From contig NZ_QGMP01000001.1 of NCBI RefSeq assembly GCF_003259185.1, forward strand, positions 1,240,001 through 1,304,000: a stretch of DNA of 64,000 nucleotides, written 5' to 3'. This document shows, in pieces, positions 27,591 through 36,851 of this stretch (within the stretch, counting starts at the first letter, position 1; each line of letters starts with the position of its first letter). The position numbers and the translations under genes are program-made. The notes under the pieces are model-generated. The model made no database searches, had not been told where the DNA came from, and saw only the letters and a program-made list of their open reading frames with translations. The DNA is from Isoalcanivorax indicus (GTDB taxonomy: Bacteria; Pseudomonadota; Gammaproteobacteria; Pseudomonadales; Alcanivoracaceae).

Positions 27591-29012
27591 TCAGCTCCTG
27601 TGGGGTGCTTTCTTGTCGAGGTCGTCGTCGATGGCGGTGTCGACTGCGGACATGGGCCGCTTGGGTCGTCCGGTGCCGTCGTCGGCCTTGATCGGGTAGG
27701 CGTGCGGGCCAGCGCGCATGATGCGGCTGAGGTAATAGAGCCCGGCGGCAAAAATCGCTGCATAAACGAGGATGTAGCCGATCAGGGTCAGCAGCACCAT
27801 CCAGCCGGTCAGGGACGGGGTGACGCCATCCTCGACGCGCAGCATGCCGTACACCAGCCAGGGCTGGCGTCCGGCTTCGGTGACGAACCAGCCTGCCAGC
27901 ACCGCAATAAACGGGAAGGGGGCCATCATCGAGCAAACGCGCAGGTACCAGCGCGTATCGAACAGCCGACCGCGCCAGTAGAGGAAAGCGCCTGTCAGGG
28001 CGACGGCGATCATCAATATGCCGATACCCACCATGACGCGGAAACTCCAGAACACGGTGAAGACGTGCGGCCGATCCTCCGGTGCCCATTCCTTCAGGCC
28101 TTTCACCTCGCCATCCAGATCGTGAGTCAGGATCAGGCTGGCCAGTTTCGGGATGCCGATTTCCAGATAGTTGCGCTCGGCAGACTGGCTGGGGATGGCA
28201 AACAGCAACAGCGGCAGGCCCTGGCGGGTTTCCCAGGCGCCTTCCATCGCGGCCACTTTGACCGGCTGATGCTCCAGTGTGTCCAGGCCATGCATGTCAC
28301 CGACGAACATTTGCAGCGGCGCGAGCACGGCCAGCAACAACACGGTGCTGGCCAGGGCTTTGCGGCTGCTTTCCACCGCCGTGCCCTTGAGCAGGTACCA
28401 GGCGGACATGGCCAGTACCACGAAGCCGCCGGTGAGGAAGGCCGCCAGGGCGAAGTGGGCAAAGCGCCAGCCGAACGAGGGATTGAAGATGGCTTCACCC
28501 CACGACGTCATGTGGAAGTGCCCGTTGACCAGCTCCACACCGGCCGGGGTCTGCATCCAGCTGTTCGCCGAGAGAATCCAGAACGACGAAATGAAGGTGC
28601 CGATGGCCACCATGAAAGCCGAGAACAGGTGCATGCCCGGGGGCACCCGGTGGCGCCCGAACAGCAGGATGCCCAGGAAGGCGGCTTCCAGGAAAAAGGC
28701 CGTGACCACCTCGTAGCTCAATACGGGCCCGAGGAAGTTTGACGCCGCATAGGAAAAGACACTCCAGTTGGTGCCAAACTGGAAAGCCATAACGATGCCG
28801 GACACCACACCCATGCCGAACACGACGGCGAAGATCTTGGTCCAGAAGTGCGCCAGCTCTTCATAGACTTTCTTGCCGGTGACGAACAATCGGGTTTCAA
28901 GAAAGGCGATGTAGGAGGCCAGGCCGATGGTGAAAACGGGGAAAATGGCGTGGAAAGACACCACAAAGGCAAATTGGATACGTGACAGCAGGACCGGATC
29001 AAGCTCAGTCAC
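27591..29012 (-). CDS. cydA: cytochrome bd ubiquinol oxidase subunit I
   Basis: A protein of 473 residues from a GTG start with GGGAG about 6 nt upstream. It keeps the heme ligand His of FHAIFPVFTIG (about residue 21), FGMGVVSGIVMAFQFGTNW, the GRxxxP-type block GRHRVPPG, and the MFVGDMHG stretch carrying a ligand Met/His region. The Q-loop is the short type (Cio-like), and the 45-residue tail is hydrophilic. It is a quinol:O2 oxidoreductase used at low oxygen or under inhibitors. No clear FNR/Anr box is visible in 29013-29174. Confidence 0.94.
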   Translation of the reverse strand: MTELDPVLLSRIQFAFVVSFHAIFPVFTIGLASYIAFLETRLFVTGKKVYEELAHFWTKIFAVVFGMGVVSGIVMAFQFGTNWSVFSYAASNFLGPVLSYEVVTAFFLEAAFLGILLFGRHRVPPGMHLFSAFMVAIGTFISSFWILSANSWMQTPAGVELVNGHFHMTSWGEAIFNPSFGWRFAHFALAAFLTGGFVVLAMSAWYLLKGTAVESSRKALASTVLLLAVLAPLQMFVGDMHGLDTLEHQPVKVAAMEGAWETRQGLPLLLFAIPSQSAERNYLEIGIPKLASLILTHDLDGEVKGLKEWAPEDRPHVFTVFWSFRVMVGIGILMIAVALTGAFLYWRGRLFDTRWYLRVCSMMAPFPFIAVLAGWFVTEAGRQPWLVYGMLRVEDGVTPSLTGWMVLLTLIGYILVYAAIFAAGLYYLSRIMRAGPHAYPIKADDGTGRPKRPMSAVDTAIDDDLDKKAPHRS

Positions 29013-29127
29013 TTCACTCTCCCAGTAGCTATACCGACTGGTTTATATCTGTTCATGCTTCAGCGGGGTGTGAACCCGTCGCGTGAACACCGGGAGAAGT
29101 ATCACACATGAGCATGCCTGACCCAAG

Positions 29128-29142
29128 GTGGCAAAGTGCCAC
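29128..29142 (-). terminator. small hairpin after the Ig-like lipoprotein gene
   Basis: GTGGCA and TGCCAC separated by AAG (29128-29142), within the 162-nt gap between the lipoprotein stop and the cydA start. No T tract follows; a weak terminator or chance. The rest of the gap should hold the cydA promoter, which I could not place. Confidence 0.3.
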
Positions 29143-29174
29143 ATGGGGCAGGCGACTGGGTGTCAGGCCGTTGT

Positions 29175-30716
29175 TCAGAAAGGGAGCAGGTCGCCCATCG
29201 GTCCCAGTGGCAGACCGTCCAGGCTGAAGCCCTGGGAAAAATCGCCCGCGAGGCCGACGACCAGAGCTGCGATGAGGCCCGCCGGCGCGTTGCTCAGACC
29301 ATCGGCACTGCCCAGTGACAGCAGTGAGCCGTTCAGCAGGCCGATACGCAGCAGTGGCTCAGTGCCCTGGCCGAGCAATTCGGACAGCAGGCTCAAGGGA
29401 ATGGCGGCGAGGCCGTTCTGCAATTGCGCCAGCCCTTCGCCTACGGCCGTGCCCAGCGGGCCGGGCAGCAGGGCCTCGAAACCCGGTTCCAGCAAGGCCA
29501 GTTCCAGACCGAGCAGGCCGTCGGCGGTGATCAGGGCATTGGCGATCTGTTGCAGGGCCTCGGCGGGATTGCCATCGGCCAGCGCCATGGCGAAGCCGGT
29601 GAGGGCGAGCGGGTTGACGTTCAGTTCCAGCGACAGCACGCAACGCTCGCCCGGTGTGCCGGGACTGCAGATCGCCACCAGCGTGCTGGTGCCATCGGGG
29701 ATGGCTGCGGGATCGAGTTGGCTCAACGGGGTGATGATCGGCAGCGTCAGCACCAGCAGATTATCAAGGCCGCCGAGGCCATCGTCACTGGCGCTGAGGC
29801 CGAGTGCGCTGAACAGTTGCCCGGCCAGCAGATCGAAGCCATCGCCGAGCCCGGGCACCTGGCGGAGCACCTCGCTGTTCAACTGCACCAGCAGGCCGCC
29901 GGTACGGAAGCGCGCCTGCACCGGGGCGTCCAGAGCATTACCTGACAGGTCGCGCAGATTGGTGGTGACGTTCAGACGGAACCAGGTTTGTTGGGGCAAG
30001 GGGTGCTCGGGCACGAAGCGCACCGTATCGCCGTCGATGTCCAGCGTACCGGCGACTGGCCGGTTGTCGCCTTCCTGGATCAGCATGATGTTGCCCGGGG
30101 CGCTGCCAGGCGCCATGGGCTTGGAAAACGTCAGGGTGATGGGCTCACTGCCCGGCGCCAGGAATTCGCCGTTAGCGGGGTTGAGCGCAGCAAGACGTGG
30201 CTGCTCCTGATCCAGGTGGCCACCAGTGGTGAAACGGCTGGCAATGGCGTCGGCAGCGCGTAGCGCGCGCGGTGTGTTGCACTGGTCGCGCAGGGCCGTG
30301 GTCAGGGTCAGGGTGTATTCGGTGTCCGGCTGCAAGGGTGTCGTCGGCGTGGCGGTCACGTTGTTGCCCTGGACATCGAAATCCAGCATGCCAGCGCCGG
30401 GGCCGGTCAGCATGACGCTGTCCTGGGTGACGCTGGCCGGGTCTACCGCAGTATTGAAGCGCAGCAGCAGGCTGCTGTTGAGGGGCACGTCGGTGGCGCC
30501 ATCGGCGGGCAGGCGGCCGTCGCCTGCTTGCAGCATGAAGTCTTCATCTGCGCAGGTATTCGGCCCGGGGTGTTCGATATCCGGATCGTCGTCGCGAGGC
30601 ACTTCCGGAGTGGAAGGCATGCTGCTGCCGCCACAGGCGCTGAGCGATAACGCCAGCAGCGCGATGGCCAATGGCAGGAGCAATGAGGGTAATAGCCGGG
30701 AACGACGAGGGTACAT
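29175..30716 (-). CDS. Ig-like domain lipoprotein of unknown function
   Basis: 513 residues from ATG 30716 (AGGA 7-10 nt upstream); the frame is open to 30857, but that part has no export signal. The N-terminus is positively charged, then a Leu-rich helix and the lipobox LSAC, so a lipoprotein. Two SbsA/Big_5-like Ig domains follow (about residues 55-165 and 170-275), with the repeated pattern P(D/N)G-type loops, VDPASVTQDSVML and PMAPGSAPGNIML. The C-terminal 230 residues are rich in Leu, Gly and Ala, with amphipathic helices, and are unassigned. It is divergent from the PhoX-like gene. A surface or periplasmic structural role is likely. Confidence 0.65.
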   Translation of the reverse strand: MYPRRSRLLPSLLLPLAIALLALSLSACGGSSMPSTPEVPRDDDPDIEHPGPNTCADEDFMLQAGDGRLPADGATDVPLNSSLLLRFNTAVDPASVTQDSVMLTGPGAGMLDFDVQGNNVTATPTTPLQPDTEYTLTLTTALRDQCNTPRALRAADAIASRFTTGGHLDQEQPRLAALNPANGEFLAPGSEPITLTFSKPMAPGSAPGNIMLIQEGDNRPVAGTLDIDGDTVRFVPEHPLPQQTWFRLNVTTNLRDLSGNALDAPVQARFRTGGLLVQLNSEVLRQVPGLGDGFDLLAGQLFSALGLSASDDGLGGLDNLLVLTLPIITPLSQLDPAAIPDGTSTLVAICSPGTPGERCVLSLELNVNPLALTGFAMALADGNPAEALQQIANALITADGLLGLELALLEPGFEALLPGPLGTAVGEGLAQLQNGLAAIPLSLLSELLGQGTEPLLRIGLLNGSLLSLGSADGLSNAPAGLIAALVVGLAGDFSQGFSLDGLPLGPMGDLLPF

Positions 30717-30916
30717 AGTGGTTGTCCTGAAAAAAGCCCTGAAGGAAGCATCACGATGGCAGGCAGTCTCACGGCCGAACTTTTCAGGAAAAAGACAAAC
30801 GAGCGCAGATATGTAACAGCACGATGAGCGTTTTGTTGCGCTTGTGTAGACGATCATGAATCCGTAACACCCGTGGCAGAGTATCGCGCCGAACTGAATT
30901 TTTCGGGGTTGATGTC

Positions 30917-32383
30917 ATGCAATCGATTTCTCTGACGCGTCGTAAACTGATTCAGGCCATGTTCTACGGTGCCGGGGCTTCTGTGCTGGGGGCCTGTGGC
31001 GGTGGCTCTTCATCTTCGCCGGTGACCGGCGAGCCGGGCTTCCCGCCACTGGACCCGAACCTGCCTGAGCCGTTGGCCGCAGAACTGCCTCTGAATCCGG
31101 GGCCGCTGGCGGATATCGGGCCGCTGGTGGAAAGCAATGTGGACGGCATTCTGATTCCCGAGGGTTTCAGCATTCGCCGTGTGGCGCGCCATCTGGAAAA
31201 CCCGGTGACCGGGTTGGTCGATCCACTCGGGCTCACCGGCTATAACTGGCATACCTTCCCCGACGGCGGTGCGGTATTTCCGGTCGAGGAGGATGGCGGC
31301 TGGGTGTATGTCTCCAACAGCGAAACGCCGATCAATGGTGGTGTGGGCGCCTTGCGCTTCGATGCGGAAGGGCGCCTGACGAGGGCCTACAGCATCCTGC
31401 GTAATACGCGCACCAACTGCGCGGGAGGGTCGACCCCCTGGGGCACCTGGCTGTCGTGCGAGGAGGTCTCTGACGGCCTGGTATACGAGTGCCATCCTCT
31501 CGGCACGCCCTCCCAGGCACAGGTGCGCCCGGCGCTGGGGGTGTTTCGCCACGAGGCGGCGGCGGTGGACTGGCAGACGCGCACGGTCTACCTCACCGAG
31601 GACCGCGGCGATGGTCGCTTTTATCGCTTCCGGTCTTTTGCCACCGTGACCTCCATGACCGGCAAGCCGTCGCTGGATCTGGATAACGGCGTGCTTGAAG
31701 TGCTGGAAGTGGAAGGTTTCGAGAACGGCGGCTATCAGGACGATGCGGCGCAGGCGCGTCGGGTCAACCGGGTGCGCTGGGTGCCGGTGATTGATCCGCA
31801 CCGGCCGCAGGAAAGGGTGCGCCCGGAGGTCGAGGCCGCCACAGGTATCGGTGCGCCCGGCACGCGTTTTCGCGGTGGCGAAGGGTTGTGGATTCAGGAG
31901 CTGCCGGAGGGGTTGCGCCCGCCGGTCATGGGCGCAGCGCATCCGCTGCGTGCTGTGGTGTTTTTTGCCTGCAAGGGCGATAACCGGGTGCTGGCGCTGG
32001 ACGTCGACAATGATCTGCTGGAAGTGGTGTTTGATAACGATCAGTTGATCGGCGTCGGGGAACCCTTCGACGACGTGGACAATCTGGTGGTCAGTCCGGC
32101 GGGGGATGTGGTGGTTGCCGAAGATGGCGACCTGATGCGCCTGATGGTGATGATTCCCAACCAGCCCGCGAAAATCCTGTTGCAGGTGCCGGGTGGGGGC
32201 AGCGAGTTGACGGGGCCGGCGTTTACCCCGGATGGTTCGCGGCTGTATTTCAGCAGCCAGCGCGGCCGTGCCGCCCTGCTGAGCCCCAGCGGCGTCACCT
32301 ATGAACTGACCATTCCGGAGGCGTTCCGCCGCCCGCGGGCCCCGGCGCCGTCGGTGATGGGCCAGATTCATCGCCGGGCCTGA
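30917..32383 (+). CDS. PhoX/DUF839-family exported protein
   Basis: A protein of 488 residues. The N-terminus SLTRRKLIQAMFYGAGASVLGAC combines a twin-arginine-like RRK with a lipobox (GAC), so a Tat-exported lipoprotein is likely. WGTWLSCEE (about residue 175) and the late GPAFTPDGSRLYFSSQRG are hallmarks of the PhoX alkaline-phosphatase beta-propeller family, which uses Ca and Fe rather than Zn. Not all DUF839 proteins are phosphatases, so activity is inferred. The 200-nt divergent gap 30717-30916 must hold both promoters; I saw no convincing Pho box. Confidence 0.8.
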   Translation: MQSISLTRRKLIQAMFYGAGASVLGACGGGSSSSPVTGEPGFPPLDPNLPEPLAAELPLNPGPLADIGPLVESNVDGILIPEGFSIRRVARHLENPVTGLVDPLGLTGYNWHTFPDGGAVFPVEEDGGWVYVSNSETPINGGVGALRFDAEGRLTRAYSILRNTRTNCAGGSTPWGTWLSCEEVSDGLVYECHPLGTPSQAQVRPALGVFRHEAAAVDWQTRTVYLTEDRGDGRFYRFRSFATVTSMTGKPSLDLDNGVLEVLEVEGFENGGYQDDAAQARRVNRVRWVPVIDPHRPQERVRPEVEAATGIGAPGTRFRGGEGLWIQELPEGLRPPVMGAAHPLRAVVFFACKGDNRVLALDVDNDLLEVVFDNDQLIGVGEPFDDVDNLVVSPAGDVVVAEDGDLMRLMVMIPNQPAKILLQVPGGGSELTGPAFTPDGSRLYFSSQRGRAALLSPSGVTYELTIPEAFRRPRAPAPSVMGQIHRRA

Positions 32384-32425
32384 CCGGGCAGGCACCCGCC
32401 ACCGTTACACAGCGTTACAGGCGTT

Positions 32426-32458
32426 GACCGATTGGCCGCACTTCGTGGCCGATCGGTC
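32426..32458 (+). terminator. 12-bp stem-loop after the PhoX-like gene
   Basis: GACCGATTGGCC (32426-32437) pairs with GGCCGATCGGTC (32447-32458), one G-U pair, around a 9-nt loop. No T tract. It lies 43 nt past the stop in a 173-nt gap and may end or stabilise the upstream message. Confidence 0.4.
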
Positions 32459-32556
32459 ATGGTTGCCCGTTCACGCGTCGCCGCACAATGGTCCCTGCGC
32501 TGCACAAGGAGCTGCACAGGGAATCATAACAATATCGTGCGAACGGGAGAGACGAC

Positions 32557-34107
32557 ATGTCGCGCGCTCAGATGCTGTTACCGGCCACGCTGGCCGGTGT
32601 TATGTTTGCTGCCACATCGCTGGCTGCACCTCAGGTCGATAACGAGATCATTGATCGTGGCTGGCAACCGCCGGTGTCGTTGGCCGGCGAGGGTGACCCC
32701 CTGACGGCGGTGACGCGCATGCGCGCCTATGCCGACTTGCGGGACACCCTGATTCACCATACCCACTACCACGCGGAGACCCGCGACTTCATGGATGCCC
32801 TGCGCCGCTCCCTGGAGCGCTTCGACCTGCGTGGCTTTTACGGCATGTTGCCGGAAGAGCAGGGCGAAGACCGGCTGATTCGTGTTGAGGGTGTCATGGA
32901 GCATGGCCGTTACCGGGTGCGACCCATGCCGGGCCAGGGGCGCGGCGCACTGACCGCGCATGGCAACCGGCCGTTGCCCATGGGAGACATGGAAGCACGG
33001 GTGCAGGCGCGCGAGATCGACGCGCGCCGGGGCCGACATTACCTGCTCAGCGGCGATCTGCGCGTAGGCGTGGGCGAGATGCGCTGGCCTGCAGTGGTGG
33101 AAGCCTCGCGCAACCTGTTGCGCCTGATGGTCGAGGGTGAGCCGGAATTCGACACCGGGCCGAATGCGGGCTACTACCGCGAGCGGGTGCGCGCGACGAA
33201 TCCGCAACTGGCAGAGCACGAAATTGATGTGCTGGCGCCGTTGTGGGCGGCGTACCCGGCCATTGCCGAAGTCCTGTCCGGTATCGGCCAGATCGAGTCA
33301 CTGCTGGTGCGGGGTGCGCCCGGCGACCGTGATCGCCCGGTGGAGGCGGCCGCACATATTGACCCCGAGCGTCTGGCGGCCAACTACCCGGCCTTGCGCC
33401 GTTATCTGGACCGGCTGGGCCCGATCATGTCGCTGGATGCTGTGGTGCACGACGAGTACGGCCAGGTGGTGGCGGTGACGGTGGACAGCCGCACCCAGCG
33501 CGCGACCCTGTCGATGCTGGTGCGCGACGGCCAGCCGGTGGCCACCCTGAATGGCAAGGCGGTGCCCGAGGCGCGGCCGTTGCTGGACGACACCGAGCGG
33601 CGGCTGAATGCCGATGTGGCCGTGCGGGTCGAGCTGCTGGGGATCGTGGCCGACGTGACCGGCATGCAGGGCTATATCCATTACCGCCCCGACGGGGATA
33701 ACGCACGGGTGACCGGGCAGATGGTGCACACGCCGACGGTGCGCACCAGTGGCCGGGCCCTGGGCGTGATGCCAGCCGGGATGATCAACTTCGTGCTGCC
33801 GCGCTCGATCGACCAGTTGGCCACCGATTTCATGTCGGTGGCGACACAGGGCAACAGTGGCCGCGGCATCACCGGCGAGGTGAACTTCCGCCAGAACCCG
33901 AAGGGCGAGGCGGAGGTGAATGCTGCCGGGGCCTTTGAAGCGCTGGACAACTTCATGGTGCGGCTGGGTATGCGTATGGTCAGCGACCGGGTCATTCCGG
34001 ATCCGGATACGGCAGACGATCTGGGCCGCCTGATTGGTGATATTCAGGCGGCTTTTGTCGAGGATCTGGACCTGTTCGAGGCGCGGGTGGTGGCACAGCA
34101 CCCCTGA
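32557..34107 (+). CDS. periplasmic protein of unknown function
   Basis: A protein of 516 residues with GGGAGAG (32545-32551) 5 nt before the ATG. The signal peptide MSRAQMLLPATLAGVMFAATSLA has a type I cleavage site before AP. The mature part is soluble and mixed alpha/beta, with no motif I recognise. A beta-rich stretch follows from about residue 290 (VDSRTQRATLSMLVRDGQP), and the end is helical (DDLGRLIGDIQAAFVEDLDLFEARV). It is alone between the PhoX-like gene and tRNA-Val. No function assigned. Confidence 0.6.
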   Translation: MSRAQMLLPATLAGVMFAATSLAAPQVDNEIIDRGWQPPVSLAGEGDPLTAVTRMRAYADLRDTLIHHTHYHAETRDFMDALRRSLERFDLRGFYGMLPEEQGEDRLIRVEGVMEHGRYRVRPMPGQGRGALTAHGNRPLPMGDMEARVQAREIDARRGRHYLLSGDLRVGVGEMRWPAVVEASRNLLRLMVEGEPEFDTGPNAGYYRERVRATNPQLAEHEIDVLAPLWAAYPAIAEVLSGIGQIESLLVRGAPGDRDRPVEAAAHIDPERLAANYPALRRYLDRLGPIMSLDAVVHDEYGQVVAVTVDSRTQRATLSMLVRDGQPVATLNGKAVPEARPLLDDTERRLNADVAVRVELLGIVADVTGMQGYIHYRPDGDNARVTGQMVHTPTVRTSGRALGVMPAGMINFVLPRSIDQLATDFMSVATQGNSGRGITGEVNFRQNPKGEAEVNAAGAFEALDNFMVRLGMRMVSDRVIPDPDTADDLGRLIGDIQAAFVEDLDLFEARVVAQHP

Positions 34108-34143
34108 GCGCGTCGCCAGCCGGGCGGTGCCGGGAAAAAGGTT

Positions 34144-34171
34144 TTGACAGGGGGGCGGCAGTGGGTAGAAT
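34144..34171 (+). promoter_or_regulatory. tRNA-Val(GAC) promoter
   Basis: TTGACA (34144-34149) and TAGAAT (34166-34171) are 16 nt apart, ending 12 nt before the tRNA. Confidence 0.8.
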
Positions 34172-34183
34172 ACCGCGCTCTAC

Positions 34184-34260
34184 AGGCACGTAGCTCAGTT
34201 GGTTAGAGCACCACCTTGACATGGTGGGGGTCGGTGGTTCGAATCCACTCGTGCCTACCA
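34184..34260 (+). tRNA. tRNA-Val(GAC)
   Basis: 77 nt with encoded CCA. Acceptor stem AGGCACG/CGTGCCT, anticodon stem CCACC with loop TTGACAT (anticodon GAC), canonical T arm GGTTCGAATCC. Confidence 0.97.
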
Positions 34261-34269
34261 GATAGCCGG

Positions 34270-34303
34270 AAAGCCACCGCAGCCGATGCTCCGGTGGCTT
34301 TTT
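34270..34303 (+). terminator. intrinsic terminator of tRNA-Val
   Basis: AAAGCCACCG (34270-34279) and CGGTGGCTTT (34292-34301) form a 10-bp stem that runs into a T tract. Confidence 0.9.
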
Positions 34304-34330
34304 CGTTGTGGAACAATCGATTAGACCTTT

Positions 34331-34368
34331 CCCCGGGGCTTGTGTCGCCCGGGGCCGGTCTATACAAT
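34331..34368 (+). promoter_or_regulatory. infC operon promoter with GC palindrome
   Basis: TTGTGT (34340-34345) and TACAAT (34363-34368) are 17 nt apart. The -35 lies within the 10-nt loop of CCCCGGG (34331-34337)/CCCGGGG (34348-34354). About 105 nt of leader follow before infC, including complementary GCGGTC (34371-34376) and a later GACCGC. Confidence 0.55.
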
Positions 34369-34478
34369 GCGCGGTCAGCCAAACAGGCTGGGGGTTGAAG
34401 CCACAGACCGCACGCGGACTGACGCGTTATGCGGCCTGAGTAGTTTCAGCAGACAGGAACAGACCGGAGGTAGCCAAC

Positions 34479-35015
34479 ATTAAAAGTGGTGGCAAGGGCG
34501 ACAAACGCGCCCGCATAAACGACCAGATTCAGGTAAGCCAGGTTCGCCTTATCGATGACGAAGGTGAGCAGGTGGGTATCGTCAGTCTGGAGGACGCCCT
34601 GGCGGCGGCCCAGGCAAAAGACCTCGATCTGGTGGAGATATCTCCGGATGCGGAGCCACCGGTCTGCCGCATGATGGACTACGGCAAGCATCTGTTCGAC
34701 CTGAAGCAGAAGCTGAAAGAAGGGCGCAAGAAGCAGCGCCAGACGCAGGTCAAGGAAATGAAATTCCGGCCGGGCACGGACGATGGCGATTACCAGGTAA
34801 AACTGCGTAATCTGATTCGCTTCCTGGAGTCCGGCGACAAGGCCAAGGTAACCGTACGGTTCCGTGGCCGGGAGATGGCGCACCAGAACCTGGGGCTTGA
34901 ATTGCTCCAGCGTGTGGAAGCCGATCTCGCGGAAGTGGGGCAGGTCGAACAGCGACCGAATATGGAAGGCCGTCAGATGATCATGGTCCTTTCGCCCCTG
35001 AAGAAGAACAAGTGA
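34479..35015 (+). CDS. infC: translation initiation factor IF-3
   Basis: 178 residues from an ATT start codon at 34479, supported by GGAGG at 34466-34470, 8 nt upstream. From there the protein reads [17 protein letters not shown], the usual IF-3 N-terminus; starting at the GTG at 34572 would delete it. Conserved blocks are [34 protein letters not shown] and [14 protein letters not shown]-3 rejects non-canonical start codons, so the ATT start gives the known autoregulation. thrS, often just upstream, is absent; tRNA-Val precedes instead. Confidence 0.96.
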   Translation: MKSGGKGDKRARINDQIQVSQVRLIDDEGEQVGIVSLEDALAAAQAKDLDLVEISPDAEPPVCRMMDYGKHLFDLKQKLKEGRKKQRQTQVKEMKFRPGTDDGDYQVKLRNLIRFLESGDKAKVTVRFRGREMAHQNLGLELLQRVEADLAEVGQVEQRPNMEGRQMIMVLSPLKKNK

Positions 35016-35091
35016 TCGGCTATCCGGGCACTTGAGTCAGACGTAACGCACCAGATGTAACGTAAACCCAAACAAGGTATCGAGAGCAATC

Positions 35092-35286
35092 ATGCCAAAG
35101 ATCAAATCAAATCGCGGGGCCGCCAAGCGTTTCAAGAAAACCGCCTCCGGTTTCAAGCGCAAGCAGGCATTCAAAAACCACATCCTGACGAAGAAATCCG
35201 CCAAGCGGATTCGTCAGCTCCGGCCGAAGACTGAGGTGCATGCCTCTGATATCGCGCTGGTGAAGCGCATGCTGCCGGGCGTCTGA
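35092..35286 (+). CDS. rpmI: 50S ribosomal protein bL35
   Basis: A protein of 64 residues, a standard basic bL35 ([17 protein letters not shown] start, KRMLPGV-type end). It lies 76 nt after infC and 50 nt before rplT, the classic infC-rpmI-rplT order. In relatives bL20 represses this cistron; the gap before rpmI could hold that site, but I cannot fold it reliably. Confidence 0.98.
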   Translation: MPKIKSNRGAAKRFKKTASGFKRKQAFKNHILTKKSAKRIRQLRPKTEVHASDIALVKRMLPGV

Positions 35287-35336
35287 CGCCCTGCCCTCTA
35301 ACGCTGGATAATTGAAACGGTTTTTGGAGAACTGAA

Positions 35337-35696
35337 ATGGCTCGAGTAAAGCGTGGTGTGCAGGCCCGTCGCCGGCACAAGAAAATTCTGAAACTGGCCA
35401 AGGGTTACTACGGTGCCCGTAGTCGTGTGTACCGCGTTGCGGTGCAGGCGGTGACCAAGGCTGGCCAGTATGCCTACCGTGACCGCAAGGCGCGCAAGCG
35501 TCAGTTCCGTCGTCTGTGGATCGTGCGTATCAACGCCGGTGCCCGGGCCAACGGCCTGAGCTACAGCCGCATGATCAACGGTCTGAAGAAAGCATCCGTA
35601 GACATCGACCGTAAAGTGCTGGCTGATCTGGCCGTGCGTGATGCGGTGGCGTTTGGCGCGCTGGCTGAAAAGGCCAAAGCGAGCCTCGCCGCCTGA
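35337..35696 (+). CDS. rplT: 50S ribosomal protein bL20
   Basis: A protein of 119 residues, full length, with the basic N-terminal arm ([27 protein letters not shown]) and the globular domain [33 protein letters not shown] lies 8-9 nt before the ATG. It is an early assembly protein of the large subunit. Confidence 0.98.
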   Translation: MARVKRGVQARRRHKKILKLAKGYYGARSRVYRVAVQAVTKAGQYAYRDRKARKRQFRRLWIVRINAGARANGLSYSRMINGLKKASVDIDRKVLADLAVRDAVAFGALAEKAKASLAA

Positions 35697-35735
35697 GCGT
35701 CTGCACACGCTGACAGCGACTGCATGACAGCCTGA

Positions 35736-36824
<1,089 letters not shown>

Positions 36825-36851
36825 CCAACCGCCGCTAGGGGATAAACGAAG

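Noticed and set aside
26472..28742. A 756-codon plus-strand open frame over cydA, cydB and the cydD start
   Set aside because: It is an antisense shadow of well-conserved oxidase genes with a His/Gln/Gly-rich, non-protein-like composition.
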